Assembly: GCA_964574815.1 (NCBI GenBank)
Contig: CAZNPL010000006.1
Location: forward strand, 138,684 to 202,683
Origin: CAZNPL01 sp964574815
Lineage (GTDB): Bacteria; Planctomycetota; Phycisphaerae; UBA1845
DNA length: 64,000 nucleotides
Direction of reading: 5' to 3'
In this document: positions 8,849 to 17,061 of the stretch, piece after piece
How positions within the stretch are numbered: position 1 is the first letter of the stretch
How the letters are laid out: the number at the start of each line of letters is the position of its first letter
Position numbers and translations under genes: made by a program
Notes under the pieces: model-generated
What the model saw: only the letters and a program-made list of their open reading frames with translations
Databases searched by the model: none
What the model was told of the DNA's origin: nothing

Positions 8849-10156
8849 ATGGCGGAATACGAACCAATCTTGCTGCGAAACCTGGGCGTCGAGAACGCTC
8901 GCTCGCTCGAAGTGTATCGTTCGCGCGGAGGATATCAGGCGGTGGCCAAAGCGTTCAAATCCCCGCCGGAAGACATCGTCGAGGAGGTCAAGAAAGCCAA
9001 CCTGCGCGGCCGTGGCGGAGCCGGCTTTCCGGCCGGCGTGAAGTGGTCGTTCCTGCCCAAGGATCGGGAGCGTACGCTCCTGTGCGTCAACGCGGACGAA
9101 TCGGAGCCGCCCACCTTCAGCAACCGGGTGCTGATGGAGAATGACCCGCATCAACTGATCGAGGGAACCATCATCGCCGGTTACGCAACACGCTCGCAGA
9201 TCGCCTACATCTACCTGCGCGTCGAGTTCCACGAGCAGTTTCACATTATGCAGCGGGCGGTGGACGAGGCCTACGCGGCCGGCCTGCTGGGCAAGAACAT
9301 CCTCGACAGCGGGTACGATCTGGACATTTACCTTCACCGCGGGGCCGGAGCGTATGTCTGCGGCGAAGAGACCGGGCTGATCGAGTCGCTCGAGGGCAAG
9401 CGCGGCTGGCCTCGAATCAAGCCGCCGTTCCCTGCCGTTGAAGGTGCCTTCCGCCTGCCGACTGTGGTCAACAACGTCGAAACCCTCTGCAATCTCCCGC
9501 ACATCATCGAGCGCGGGGCGGACTGGTTCTTGGGCATCGGGCCCAAGGGAAGCAGCGGCCCGAAGCTGTTCTGCGTGAGCGGACCCGTAAATCGCCCCGG
9601 CTGCTTCGAATGGTCAATGGACCTGACCTGCGATGAGCTGATCATGGGGGATAAGTTCGCACAGGGAATGTTGGACAACGTGCCCGTGAAGGCGTGTTTC
9701 CCCGGCGGCGTGAGCATGGGGGTGCTCTCAGCCGACGAGCTGCACATGAAGATGGACTTCGACGACCCGCGCAACTTCGGTTTGCTGGGCCTGGGAACCT
9801 CGGCGGCGGTGGTCGTCAACGCGAATACCGACATCCGGGAGGTCCTGGTCAACGTGGCGAGGTTCTTTTCGCATGAGTCCTGCGGGCAATGCACGCAATG
9901 CCGCGAGGGAACAAGCTGGATGCACAAGATCGCCTCGCGGATCGCCCGGGGCGCGGGCAGGATGGAAGACCTCGACCTGTTGGATGAGGTGGCCGGAAAG
10001 ATGGGCATGATGCCGGGCCTGAGCATCTGCGGGCTGCCGGACGGTGCGACGTTCCCGATTCAGACGTTGGTGCGTAAGTTCCGCCGGGAATTCGAAGAGC
10101 ACATTCGGAATCAGGAGGCCGGGAAAGTCGAGGCTTTGCTCGGGGCGGTGAATTAA
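8849..10156 (+). CDS. nuoF: NADH-quinone oxidoreductase subunit F (NADH/FMN-binding)
   Basis: A 435-residue 51-kDa-type subunit that binds NADH and FMN and carries 4Fe-4S cluster N3. The glycine-rich GRGGAGFPAGVKW nucleotide-binding loop is at about residues 54-66, and the second motif RGAGAYVCGEETGL is near residue 164. The cluster ligands are in SCGQCTQCREGT (C345, C348, C351) and ICGLPDG (C394). Length is normal. It is followed by nuoG after 79 bases. Confidence 0.97.
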   Translation: MAEYEPILLRNLGVENARSLEVYRSRGGYQAVAKAFKSPPEDIVEEVKKANLRGRGGAGFPAGVKWSFLPKDRERTLLCVNADESEPPTFSNRVLMENDPHQLIEGTIIAGYATRSQIAYIYLRVEFHEQFHIMQRAVDEAYAAGLLGKNILDSGYDLDIYLHRGAGAYVCGEETGLIESLEGKRGWPRIKPPFPAVEGAFRLPTVVNNVETLCNLPHIIERGADWFLGIGPKGSSGPKLFCVSGPVNRPGCFEWSMDLTCDELIMGDKFAQGMLDNVPVKACFPGGVSMGVLSADELHMKMDFDDPRNFGLLGLGTSAAVVVNANTDIREVLVNVARFFSHESCGQCTQCREGTSWMHKIASRIARGAGRMEDLDLLDEVAGKMGMMPGLSICGLPDGATFPIQTLVRKFRREFEEHIRNQEAGKVEALLGAVN

Positions 10157-10235
10157 CGGTGGTCGTCAGTGCATGCACGCGCATGCCGTGGGCACGGCGC
10201 CCGGAGCGTAACTTGGTGGGTTTGTAGGTAGGGTT

Positions 10236-11861
10236 ATGCCTAAGATCATCATCGATGAGCGGGAAATCGAGTGCCGTGAGGGCATCACCGTGCTTCAGGC
10301 GGCCCTCGAGGCCGGCTGGGACATACCCCATTACTGCTATCACCCGGGGCTGAGCGTGGTGGCCTCATGCCGACTTTGCCTGATGGAGATGCAGATGCCC
10401 CACCCGAAGACCGGGGAGATGGGGTGGGCGCCCAAGCTCTTCCCCTCGTGCCAGACGCCGGTCAAGGACGGCATGGTGGTCCGGTTCGACTCGGAAAAGG
10501 TGCGGCAGAACCAGTCGAGCTGCATGGAGTACTACCTGCTGAACCACCCGCTCGACTGCCCGATCTGCGATCAGGCGGGCGAATGCTACCTGCAGGACTA
10601 CAGCTTCAAGTTCGGCTCCGCCTCATCGCGGATGGTCGATCCGAAGCTCAAGAATCCCAAGAAGGACATCGGCCCGCGAACGCTCCTCTACCAGGACCGC
10701 TGCGTGATGTGCACGCGCTGCGTGCGCTTCACCGACGAGATATCAGGGACCCACGAACTGTGCGTGGTCAACCGAGGCAGCCGGGCCGAGATCGACGTCT
10801 TCGCCGGCCGCCCCCTCGATAATCCCTTGCAGGGCAACACGGTGGACATCTGCCCCGTGGGAGCACTGCTCGACAAGGACTTCCTGTTCAAGCAGCGGGT
10901 CTGGTTCCTCGAGGGCGCCAAGTCCATTTGCCCCCTGTGCAGCACAGGTTGCGCCATCCGAGTGGATCAAAACGACAACGTGGTCTGGCGGCTGAAGCCG
11001 CGGTACAACCCCGGCGTGAATGACTGGTGGATGTGCGACTATGGCCGCTTCGGGTGGAAGTACGTGCTGGACGAAGAGCGGCTCAAGACGCCGGTCGTGC
11101 GGCGGGGAAGCGAACTCCAGAACCTGGCCTGGGAGTCCGTCCCCGAGGTCATCGAATACCGGTTCGAGCGGGCTGTGGCCAAGCACGGTGCTGAAAAGGT
11201 GGCCGTGGTCCTGTCACCAATGATGTCGTGCGAGGAGGCATGGCTGCTGGTGAACTTCATCCACACGGTGGCGCCCGAGGCCACGTTGGTCACAGGTTAC
11301 GTACCGGTCGAAGGCGAAGATGAGCTCTTCCCCGCCGGGGCGCAGCCCGATCAGGCGAAATTCACGATCCGAAAGGAAAAATGCCCGAACCGCCGCGGCG
11401 TGGAATTGATCGCCGAGCAGGCCGGCGGCCCGACGTGCAAGTTCGACGAGTTCGTGAGCCAGGCCGGCGAGGGTAAGTTCTCGGCGGCGTGGATCGTCGG
11501 CGGCTATCCCGACAAGAAATGGGTCCCGAAGGAGTTGACCAAGGCCGCCGATGGCTTTGAGTTGCTGGTGGTTCAAGATATATTCGCCAACGAGTTGACT
11601 GCGGCGGCCACCGTGCTGCTGCCGTCCTGTGCCTGGGTCGAACGGGACGGGAGCTTCATGAATCACGCTGGCCGAGTCCAGCCGTTCGAACGAGCGGTGG
11701 ACCCGCCGGAGGGCGCCAAGCGGGACGGACAGTATCTCTTCGAGATCGCCGGCCACACGGGCCTCTACAGCGGTGAGCGCGTGCGTGAACTGATGGGCGA
11801 AGAGCTGGCCGCATTCGCGGAGGTCGAGGAACCTCCGCCCGTGCCCGCGCATCAGCACTAG
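10236..11861 (+). CDS. nuoG: NADH-quinone oxidoreductase subunit G, short form
   Basis: A 541-residue iron-sulfur subunit of the complex I NADH module. The N-terminal ferredoxin domain has 2Fe-2S ligands C34, C45, C48 and C72. The His-Cys3 site is H104, C108, C111 and C117. A 4Fe-4S motif begins at C156, C159 and C162. Then comes a CPLCSTGC motif near residue 231 with a later cysteine in WWMCDYGR, matching the N7-type cluster or Fe4S4 domain of molybdopterin oxidoreductases. The remaining molybdopterin-like domain is only about 270 residues, so the protein is far shorter than the roughly 780-900 residues of classical NuoG. The stop is clean and the last residues are His-tailed. I treat it as a functional short form. 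Confidence 0.94.
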   Translation: MPKIIIDEREIECREGITVLQAALEAGWDIPHYCYHPGLSVVASCRLCLMEMQMPHPKTGEMGWAPKLFPSCQTPVKDGMVVRFDSEKVRQNQSSCMEYYLLNHPLDCPICDQAGECYLQDYSFKFGSASSRMVDPKLKNPKKDIGPRTLLYQDRCVMCTRCVRFTDEISGTHELCVVNRGSRAEIDVFAGRPLDNPLQGNTVDICPVGALLDKDFLFKQRVWFLEGAKSICPLCSTGCAIRVDQNDNVVWRLKPRYNPGVNDWWMCDYGRFGWKYVLDEERLKTPVVRRGSELQNLAWESVPEVIEYRFERAVAKHGAEKVAVVLSPMMSCEEAWLLVNFIHTVAPEATLVTGYVPVEGEDELFPAGAQPDQAKFTIRKEKCPNRRGVELIAEQAGGPTCKFDEFVSQAGEGKFSAAWIVGGYPDKKWVPKELTKAADGFELLVVQDIFANELTAAATVLLPSCAWVERDGSFMNHAGRVQPFERAVDPPEGAKRDGQYLFEIAGHTGLYSGERVRELMGEELAAFAEVEEPPPVPAHQH

Positions 11862-12103
11862 CTCTTCGTCCCGGTAACTTCGTCCCGTAGGTACGAAGTG
11901 AAAGTAGCCCAGCGATTTATCGCCGGGAATTTAGGGTTCGAGAGAAAAGTGAAGTCCCGTAGCGACGACTGAGAACGGCATGTGTGCCACTGGCCATACG
12001 CCAGTAAGAGTGTGCCACTGCTCTCGAGCAGTGGCCGAACGCAATTGCTTGAACAGCCACGGCTTGAAGGCAGTGGGGCGGACCGAATTCAGGAGCAAAT
12101 TAC
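11862..12103. repeat. Palindrome-rich spacer inside the nuo operon
   Basis: A 242-base gap between nuoG and nuoH, the longest in the operon. It contains a perfect hairpin at 12015-12034 (8-bp stem CCACTGCT/AGCAGTGG, loop CTCG), preceded by a weaker GCCACTGGC-type inverted repeat around 11990-12006. Near its left end is a short direct repeat of CTTCGTCCCG at about 11865-11890. The hairpin belongs to the GCCACTGC palindrome family seen elsewhere in the window. It could pause transcription or be an mRNA processing site; no T-tract follows, so a terminator is unlikely. Confidence 0.6.
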
Positions 12104-12106
12104 TTG
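12091..12106 (+). promoter_or_regulatory. nuoH ribosome binding site fixing a TTG start
   Basis: AGGAG at 12091-12095 followed by an 8-base spacer and TTG at 12104. No ATG or GTG is placed as well, and the encoded protein is already NuoH-like within a few residues, so the TTG is very probably the real start. Confidence 0.7.
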
Positions 12107-13303
12107 CACTCGTTCGGTAATCCATTCTGGTTCAGCGCGGCGCTCGCGGTCTTTGTCGCCGTCGCGATTCTGACGGCGGTGGCCTACTGCATCTACTTCG
12201 AGCGAAAGATATCCGCGTCGATCCAGGATCGGATCGGCCCGAACCGCGTGGGCCCGGCCGGATTGTTGCAGCCGCTCGCCGACGGCCTCAAGTTCTTCCT
12301 GAAAGAAGACATCATCCCCGCCCGGGTCGATAAGGCCCTCTTCATCCTCGCGCCATGCATCGCGTTCGGATTGGCGATGATCGGATTCGCCGTGCTGCCG
12401 TGGGGCGGCGAGGTCGACCTGAACGGCGACGGGACGCCCGACGCAATCTGCCAGGTTGCTGACCCCGGCATCGGCTTGTTGTACCTGCTCGGTGTCGGTG
12501 CGCTGGGCGTGTACGGGGTGGTTCTCGGCGGCTGGGCGAACAACAACAAATACGCCTTCTTCGCGGCCATGCGCTCGACCGCCCAGATGCTCAGCTACGA
12601 GATCCCGCTCGGGCTGGCGATCCTGGTCGTGGTCCTGACGGTGGGGCATCTGCGACTCGAAGACATCGTGCTGTCGCAGATCGGTGAAGGCAATGTCTGG
12701 AACATCGTCCTGCATCCGGTGGCATTCGTGATCCTGTTGACGACTCTCTTCGCCGAGACCAACCGCACGCCGTTCGATCTGGCCGAGGCCGAGCAGGAAC
12801 TGGTCGGCGGCTACCATACTGAGTACAGCGCCCTGAAATTCGGACTGTTCTTCCTGGGCGAATACGCCCACATCATCACCGGCAGCGGATTCATCGCGGT
12901 GCTGTTCCTCGGTGGATGGCACCTGCCGTTCGTTCCCGGCCTCCAGCCGGAAAACATCTCGATCTGGGCGATGCTGTTCAAAATGCTGGTGATGGGCGCC
13001 AAGATCGCCGCCTTCATCTTCCTGTTCATGTGGGTGCGATGGACGCTGCCCCGGTTCCGGTTCGATCAGCTCATGCGGCTGTCGTGGAAGGGGCTGATTC
13101 CCGTTAGCCTCATCCTGGCCGTTTACGTGATGGTGCTGGTCTATTTCGATCGCGAGCGGAGCATCTTCTGGACGCTGGGCGGCAACATCGTCCTTCTTGT
13201 GGCAGCGCTGGTTTTCAACGGCCTGCGCCGCGTGAGTATTACCGGGCGACAGACGAACCTGCCGGCGATCGACGTGGTGCCGGCGGGAATGCGTACGAGT
13301 TAG
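12104..13303 (+). CDS. nuoH: NADH-quinone oxidoreductase subunit H
   Basis: A 399-residue membrane subunit of complex I that joins the peripheral arm to the proton-pumping arm and contributes to the quinone channel. It has about eight transmembrane helices. The signature GPNRVGPAGLLQPLADGLKF lies at about residues 46-65, and ETNRTPFDLAEAEQELVGGY near residue 223 is the conserved cytoplasmic loop. The start is TTG, supported by AGGAG 8 bases upstream. It is followed by nuoI after 28 bases. Confidence 0.96.
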   Translation: MHSFGNPFWFSAALAVFVAVAILTAVAYCIYFERKISASIQDRIGPNRVGPAGLLQPLADGLKFFLKEDIIPARVDKALFILAPCIAFGLAMIGFAVLPWGGEVDLNGDGTPDAICQVADPGIGLLYLLGVGALGVYGVVLGGWANNNKYAFFAAMRSTAQMLSYEIPLGLAILVVVLTVGHLRLEDIVLSQIGEGNVWNIVLHPVAFVILLTTLFAETNRTPFDLAEAEQELVGGYHTEYSALKFGLFFLGEYAHIITGSGFIAVLFLGGWHLPFVPGLQPENISIWAMLFKMLVMGAKIAAFIFLFMWVRWTLPRFRFDQLMRLSWKGLIPVSLILAVYVMVLVYFDRERSIFWTLGGNIVLLVAALVFNGLRRVSITGRQTNLPAIDVVPAGMRTS

Positions 13304-13331
13304 AAAAGCCAATCCGGCAGGACCGGAGGAC

Positions 13332-13904
13332 GTGATCAAAGACGAGGACATCATCCTGGTGGACGAGCCGGAACTGACCGGCTCCGAACGTCTGTACTTT
13401 CCGATTCTAACGGGAATGCGGACGACGTTTCGCCATCTGTTCAAGAAGAAAATCACGGTGCAATATCCCGAGGTGAAGCGCGAGCTGCGGGTGGAAAACT
13501 ACCGCGGCGTGCACCGCCTTAACAAGGATGCGGACGGGCGTGTGACGTGCGTGGCCTGCTTCATGTGCGAGACGGCCTGCCCGGCTCACTGCATCCACAT
13601 TGTGGCCGGAGAGGCGCCATGGCCCGATCGGGAAAAGTACCCCGTCCAGTTCGACATCGACGAACTGCGGTGCATTTATTGCGGGATGTGCGAAGAGGCG
13701 TGCCCGGTGGATGCGATCGAGCTGACGCCGGAGTACGATCTGGTCGGTCGGACGCGTGAAGAGATGATCTTCGACAAGGAGAAACTTCTCCAGGTGTTCG
13801 ACCAGACGAAAGACATCAAGCCCCGGAAGAACCCGAAGATCACGGGTTATCCGAACACAGGCAATCGCCCGCCGAAGGGCGGCGATAAGGGGAGCGACCG
13901 TTGA
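13332..13904 (+). CDS. nuoI: NADH-quinone oxidoreductase subunit I (two 4Fe-4S)
   Basis: A 190-residue ferredoxin-like subunit carrying clusters N6a and N6b. The two CxxCxxCxxxCP motifs are clear: C73, C76, C79, C83 and C114, C117, C120, C124. The start is GTG at 13332 with GGAGG 3-4 bases upstream. The C-terminal tail is basic and hydrophilic. Its stop codon overlaps the nuoJ start by four bases (TTGA). Confidence 0.96.
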   Translation: MIKDEDIILVDEPELTGSERLYFPILTGMRTTFRHLFKKKITVQYPEVKRELRVENYRGVHRLNKDADGRVTCVACFMCETACPAHCIHIVAGEAPWPDREKYPVQFDIDELRCIYCGMCEEACPVDAIELTPEYDLVGRTREEMIFDKEKLLQVFDQTKDIKPRKNPKITGYPNTGNRPPKGGDKGSDR

Positions 13905-14650
13905 CGGCGACCTTGATCTATCTGATCTATGGGGTCTTTGCCCTCGGCGCGGTCGGCGTCTACCTGCTGATGCCGGTTCCGGGGCGGGCGACGCGCACCG
14001 GCGGCGCGATCATCGCAATCGCCGCCCTGGCCGGGATGCTGGCGCTGTGCGCCCACCGGCTCATGACCCCCTCGGGGGTTAACGTGCTGTTCTACATCGC
14101 GGCGGCCGTCGCGTTGTTCTCCGCAGTCAAAATGATCACTCACGATCGGCCGGTGTACAGCGCATTGTACTTTGTTATGGTTATTCTGGCAGTGACGCCG
14201 TTGCTGCTGCTTCAAGCGGCGGAGTTTTTGGCGGTGGCGCTGGTGATCATCTACGCGGGCGCGATCCTGGTCACGTATGTGTTCGTGATCATGCTGTCGC
14301 AGCAGAGCGACCAGCCGATCTACGACCGGCGGGCGCGTGAGCCGTTGCTCGCCGTATTCGCGGGGTTCGTGACGATGGCCGTCGTGGCCGGTCAGATCGG
14401 CGCGTTGCCGAAGCCGCTGGAGGAAAGCGAGCCCCTCATGGCGTCGCAAGCCGCGGAGTTTGGGAACACGGCCGAGGTCGGCGCGGTGATGATGTCGGAT
14501 TACCTGGTCGCGTTCGAGTTGGCGGGCATCTTGCTTCTGATCGCGATGATCGGCGCAATCGCGGTCTCGAGGAAGCAGGTCCCGACGGACGAGACGATTC
14601 CCGCGGCACCGCCGCCCGGCAAGATCGGGCGCGAGGTGCCGCCGTTCTGA
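13901..14650 (+). CDS. nuoJ: NADH-quinone oxidoreductase subunit J
   Basis: A 249-residue membrane subunit of complex I with five predicted helices. The family signature IIYAGAILVTYVFVIML is present near residues 116-132. The start is TTG at 13901, overlapping the nuoI stop and preceded by AGGGGAG. That arrangement and the lack of any upstream alternative support the unusual start. It ends 65 bases before nuoK, with a hydrophilic Pro-rich tail. Confidence 0.93.
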   Translation: MTATLIYLIYGVFALGAVGVYLLMPVPGRATRTGGAIIAIAALAGMLALCAHRLMTPSGVNVLFYIAAAVALFSAVKMITHDRPVYSALYFVMVILAVTPLLLLQAAEFLAVALVIIYAGAILVTYVFVIMLSQQSDQPIYDRRAREPLLAVFAGFVTMAVVAGQIGALPKPLEESEPLMASQAAEFGNTAEVGAVMMSDYLVAFELAGILLLIAMIGAIAVSRKQVPTDETIPAAPPPGKIGREVPPF

Positions 14651-14715
14651 CCCCGGTGCGCCGGGGAGCGGGCGGCGCGGCCTGCTGACAAGCGGTCAAA
14701 CCTGGTGGAAGGTTG

Positions 14716-15018
14716 ATGGAAGACACTGCCGCATACCTGCTGCTTGGATCGCTTCTGTTCGCGATCGGATTGGTCGGGTTCCTTTCCCGACGCAACCTGA
14801 TCCTGATCTTCTTGTCGACCGAGTTGATGTTTCAGGGCGTGATCGTGAACCTGGTCGCCATGGGCCGCATTCATGGACACGTGCACGGCCAGATCTTCGC
14901 GTTGCACCTGCTGGTCATCGCGGCAGTCGAGGCGGGGCTGGCCCTGGGATTAGTGGTGTTGCTGTACCGCCGCAAGGGCACGCTCGACTCCGAACGTTGG
15001 GCGAGCATGTGGGGATAG
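14716..15018 (+). CDS. nuoK: NADH-quinone oxidoreductase subunit K
   Basis: A 100-residue membrane subunit of complex I with three helices and two conserved buried glutamates (STELM in helix 2 and AVEAGLALG in helix 3), part of the proton path. I chose ATG at 14716 rather than the adjacent TTG at 14713; GGAAGG precedes both. The gene is almost contiguous with nuoL (5-base gap). Confidence 0.95.
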   Translation: MEDTAAYLLLGSLLFAIGLVGFLSRRNLILIFLSTELMFQGVIVNLVAMGRIHGHVHGQIFALHLLVIAAVEAGLALGLVVLLYRRKGTLDSERWASMWG

Positions 15019-15023
15019 GCCGG

Positions 15024-17006
15024 ATGGAGTACGACAGCGTTCAAACCTGGTCTCTCGTCGTGCTGCTCTGCCCACTGGCCGGCGCGATCATCTCCGGAGC
15101 CCTCGGGCCGCGCGTGCTGCGCGGATGGACCCATTGGCCGGCGATCCTCGGGGTGGCCGCGGCTCTGCTAGGAGCATTCATGCTCTTCGTCGAAGTGCGT
15201 GGCGCCGAGGGGGGACATGGATCGGCCACCGTGCTGCTCTACCGGTGGATCTCGGCCGTCTCGGGATCATGGTTCGACGTCGGCGTCCTGGTCGATCCGT
15301 TGACCGCCGTGATGCTCCTGGTCGTCACGGGAATTTCACTGCTGGTGGTGATCTACTCGCGCGATTACATGCGCGAACACGGTCACCCCGTCCGGGGCTA
15401 CGAGCGGTTCTTCGCCTATCTTGCCTTGTTCGTTTTCTCTATGTCCGCGCTCGTGCTGAGTGGGAACTTCCTGCTCTTGTACCTCGGCTGGGAGGCAGTG
15501 GGACTATGTAGCTACCTGCTGATCGGGTTTTATTACGACCGCCCGTCAGCGGCGGCGGCAGCCAAGAAGGCCTTTCTGGTCAATCGGATCGGCGACTTCG
15601 GATTCGGCCTCGGCATTCTCCTGATCTACCTCACGTTCAACTCTCTTGACTACGGCACCGTATTCGCGATGGTCGAAGAGGGGCGGACGGCACTCGGCGA
15701 GGAACTCACGACAGGACGGATCACCGCGATCGCCCTCCTGCTTTTCTGCGGTGCCGTCGGCAAGAGCGCACAGTTCCCGCTCTACGTCTGGCTTCCGGAC
15801 GCGATGGAGGGCCCCTCGCCCGTCTCTGCCCTGATCCACGCCGCCACGATGGTCACCGCGGGCGTCTACATGGTCGCCCGCTGCGGTGTCATCTTCGCGG
15901 CATCCCCGATGGCCATGGGCGTCGTCGCCGTCATCGGGGCCTTCACCGCCCTGTTCGCCGCAACGATCGCCCTCGCGCAATACGACATGAAACGGATCCT
16001 GGCCTACTCGACCGTCAGCCAGTTGGGATACATGTTCCTGGGACTGGGCGTCTACGCCGGTAGCGCCGCCATCTTCCATCTGTACACCCACGCCTTCTTC
16101 AAGGCGCTGCTCTTCCTTGCGGCGGGAAGCGTCATGCACGCCATGGGCGGCATCATCGATGTCCGCTCGTTCGGCGGCTTGAGACGGATCATGCCCTGGA
16201 CGTACGGAACCATGCTGGTGGGCGGTCTGGCGCTCGCCGGCTTTCCGCTGCTCTCGGGTTTCTGGAGCAAGGACGAGATCATTCACGCGGCGTTCGAGCA
16301 GGCGCCGTTCCTCGGCGTTGTGGGTCTGCTGACGGCGTTGCTGACGGCGTTCTACACCTTCCGCATGATCTACCTCGCCTTTCACGGCGTGACCCGAACG
16401 CCGGAAGAGGCCCACGCCCACGAGTCGGGCGGGTGGATCCTCGTGCCGCTCGTGCTGCTCGCAATCGGGGCCGCCTTCGCCGGTTACGTCGGCGTCGTTT
16501 TCGAAGGCGGTGGCTTCCTCGGTTTGTTCAAGCCCCACGGCGCGATCCATCACTTCCTCGAACCGGTGATGGAACCATTCGCGGTTCATCACGCGACGGC
16601 TGAATACGCCGGGCACCTGCAGCAGTACGGTCTAATGTACGTGTCGGGCCTGATCGCGATCATCGGAATCGTGGCCGCTTATTCGCTCTACGTGGACAGC
16701 CCGATGCTCGCCATGGTCATCCAGCGGGCGTTCCCGCGGGTCTACGAGGTCCTGAACAGCAAGTACTACGTCGACGAGGCCTACCAGCGCTGGATCATCG
16801 AGCCGCTCCGAAGTCTCGGGCGATTCTGTTTCAACGTTGACAATTACTTCATCGACGGAGTCGTTTGGTTGGTGACGGCCGTCCCACGGTTGCTGGCGTT
16901 CGGACTGCGGACGCTGCAGCAAGGTCGTCTGCAAGGATACGCCGCGTCCATGGTCATGGGCCTGGCGGTGATACTGGTGGTCATGCTCTGGGGCTGGAAA
17001 CAGTAG
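15024..17006 (+). CDS. nuoL: NADH-quinone oxidoreductase subunit L (antiporter-like)
   Basis: A 660-residue antiporter-like proton-pumping subunit at the distal end of the complex I membrane arm. Proton_antipo motifs are clear: LGWEAVGLCSYLLIGFYY near residue 155, then EGPSPVSALIHAATMVTAG near residue 262. FWSKDEI appears in the later half, followed by the long amphipathic lateral-helix region and final anchoring helix. The ATG at 15024 follows the nuoK stop by 5 bases. An open frame starting at 14997 adds only nine residues overlapping nuoK and is less likely. Confidence 0.96.
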   Translation: MEYDSVQTWSLVVLLCPLAGAIISGALGPRVLRGWTHWPAILGVAAALLGAFMLFVEVRGAEGGHGSATVLLYRWISAVSGSWFDVGVLVDPLTAVMLLVVTGISLLVVIYSRDYMREHGHPVRGYERFFAYLALFVFSMSALVLSGNFLLLYLGWEAVGLCSYLLIGFYYDRPSAAAAAKKAFLVNRIGDFGFGLGILLIYLTFNSLDYGTVFAMVEEGRTALGEELTTGRITAIALLLFCGAVGKSAQFPLYVWLPDAMEGPSPVSALIHAATMVTAGVYMVARCGVIFAASPMAMGVVAVIGAFTALFAATIALAQYDMKRILAYSTVSQLGYMFLGLGVYAGSAAIFHLYTHAFFKALLFLAAGSVMHAMGGIIDVRSFGGLRRIMPWTYGTMLVGGLALAGFPLLSGFWSKDEIIHAAFEQAPFLGVVGLLTALLTAFYTFRMIYLAFHGVTRTPEEAHAHESGGWILVPLVLLAIGAAFAGYVGVVFEGGGFLGLFKPHGAIHHFLEPVMEPFAVHHATAEYAGHLQQYGLMYVSGLIAIIGIVAAYSLYVDSPMLAMVIQRAFPRVYEVLNSKYYVDEAYQRWIIEPLRSLGRFCFNVDNYFIDGVVWLVTAVPRLLAFGLRTLQQGRLQGYAASMVMGLAVILVVMLWGWKQ

Positions 17007-17044
17007 GGCTCAGTCGCGACTCCGACCGGAGATCGCGTCGGTGC

Positions 17045-17061
17045 AGGAGGTTGCAGCGTTG
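17045..17061 (+). promoter_or_regulatory. nuoM ribosome binding site selecting TTG start
   Basis: A perfect AGGAGG at 17045-17050 is followed by an 8-base spacer and TTG at 17059. The frame is open from a GTG at 17041, but that codon overlaps the ribosome site, so the downstream TTG is the better start. Confidence 0.65.

Noticed and set aside
15546..16616. 356-residue minus-strand ORF inside nuoL
   Set aside because: Antisense shadow of a high-GC gene; Glu/Arg/Asp-rich composition without motif, and nuoL is unambiguous.
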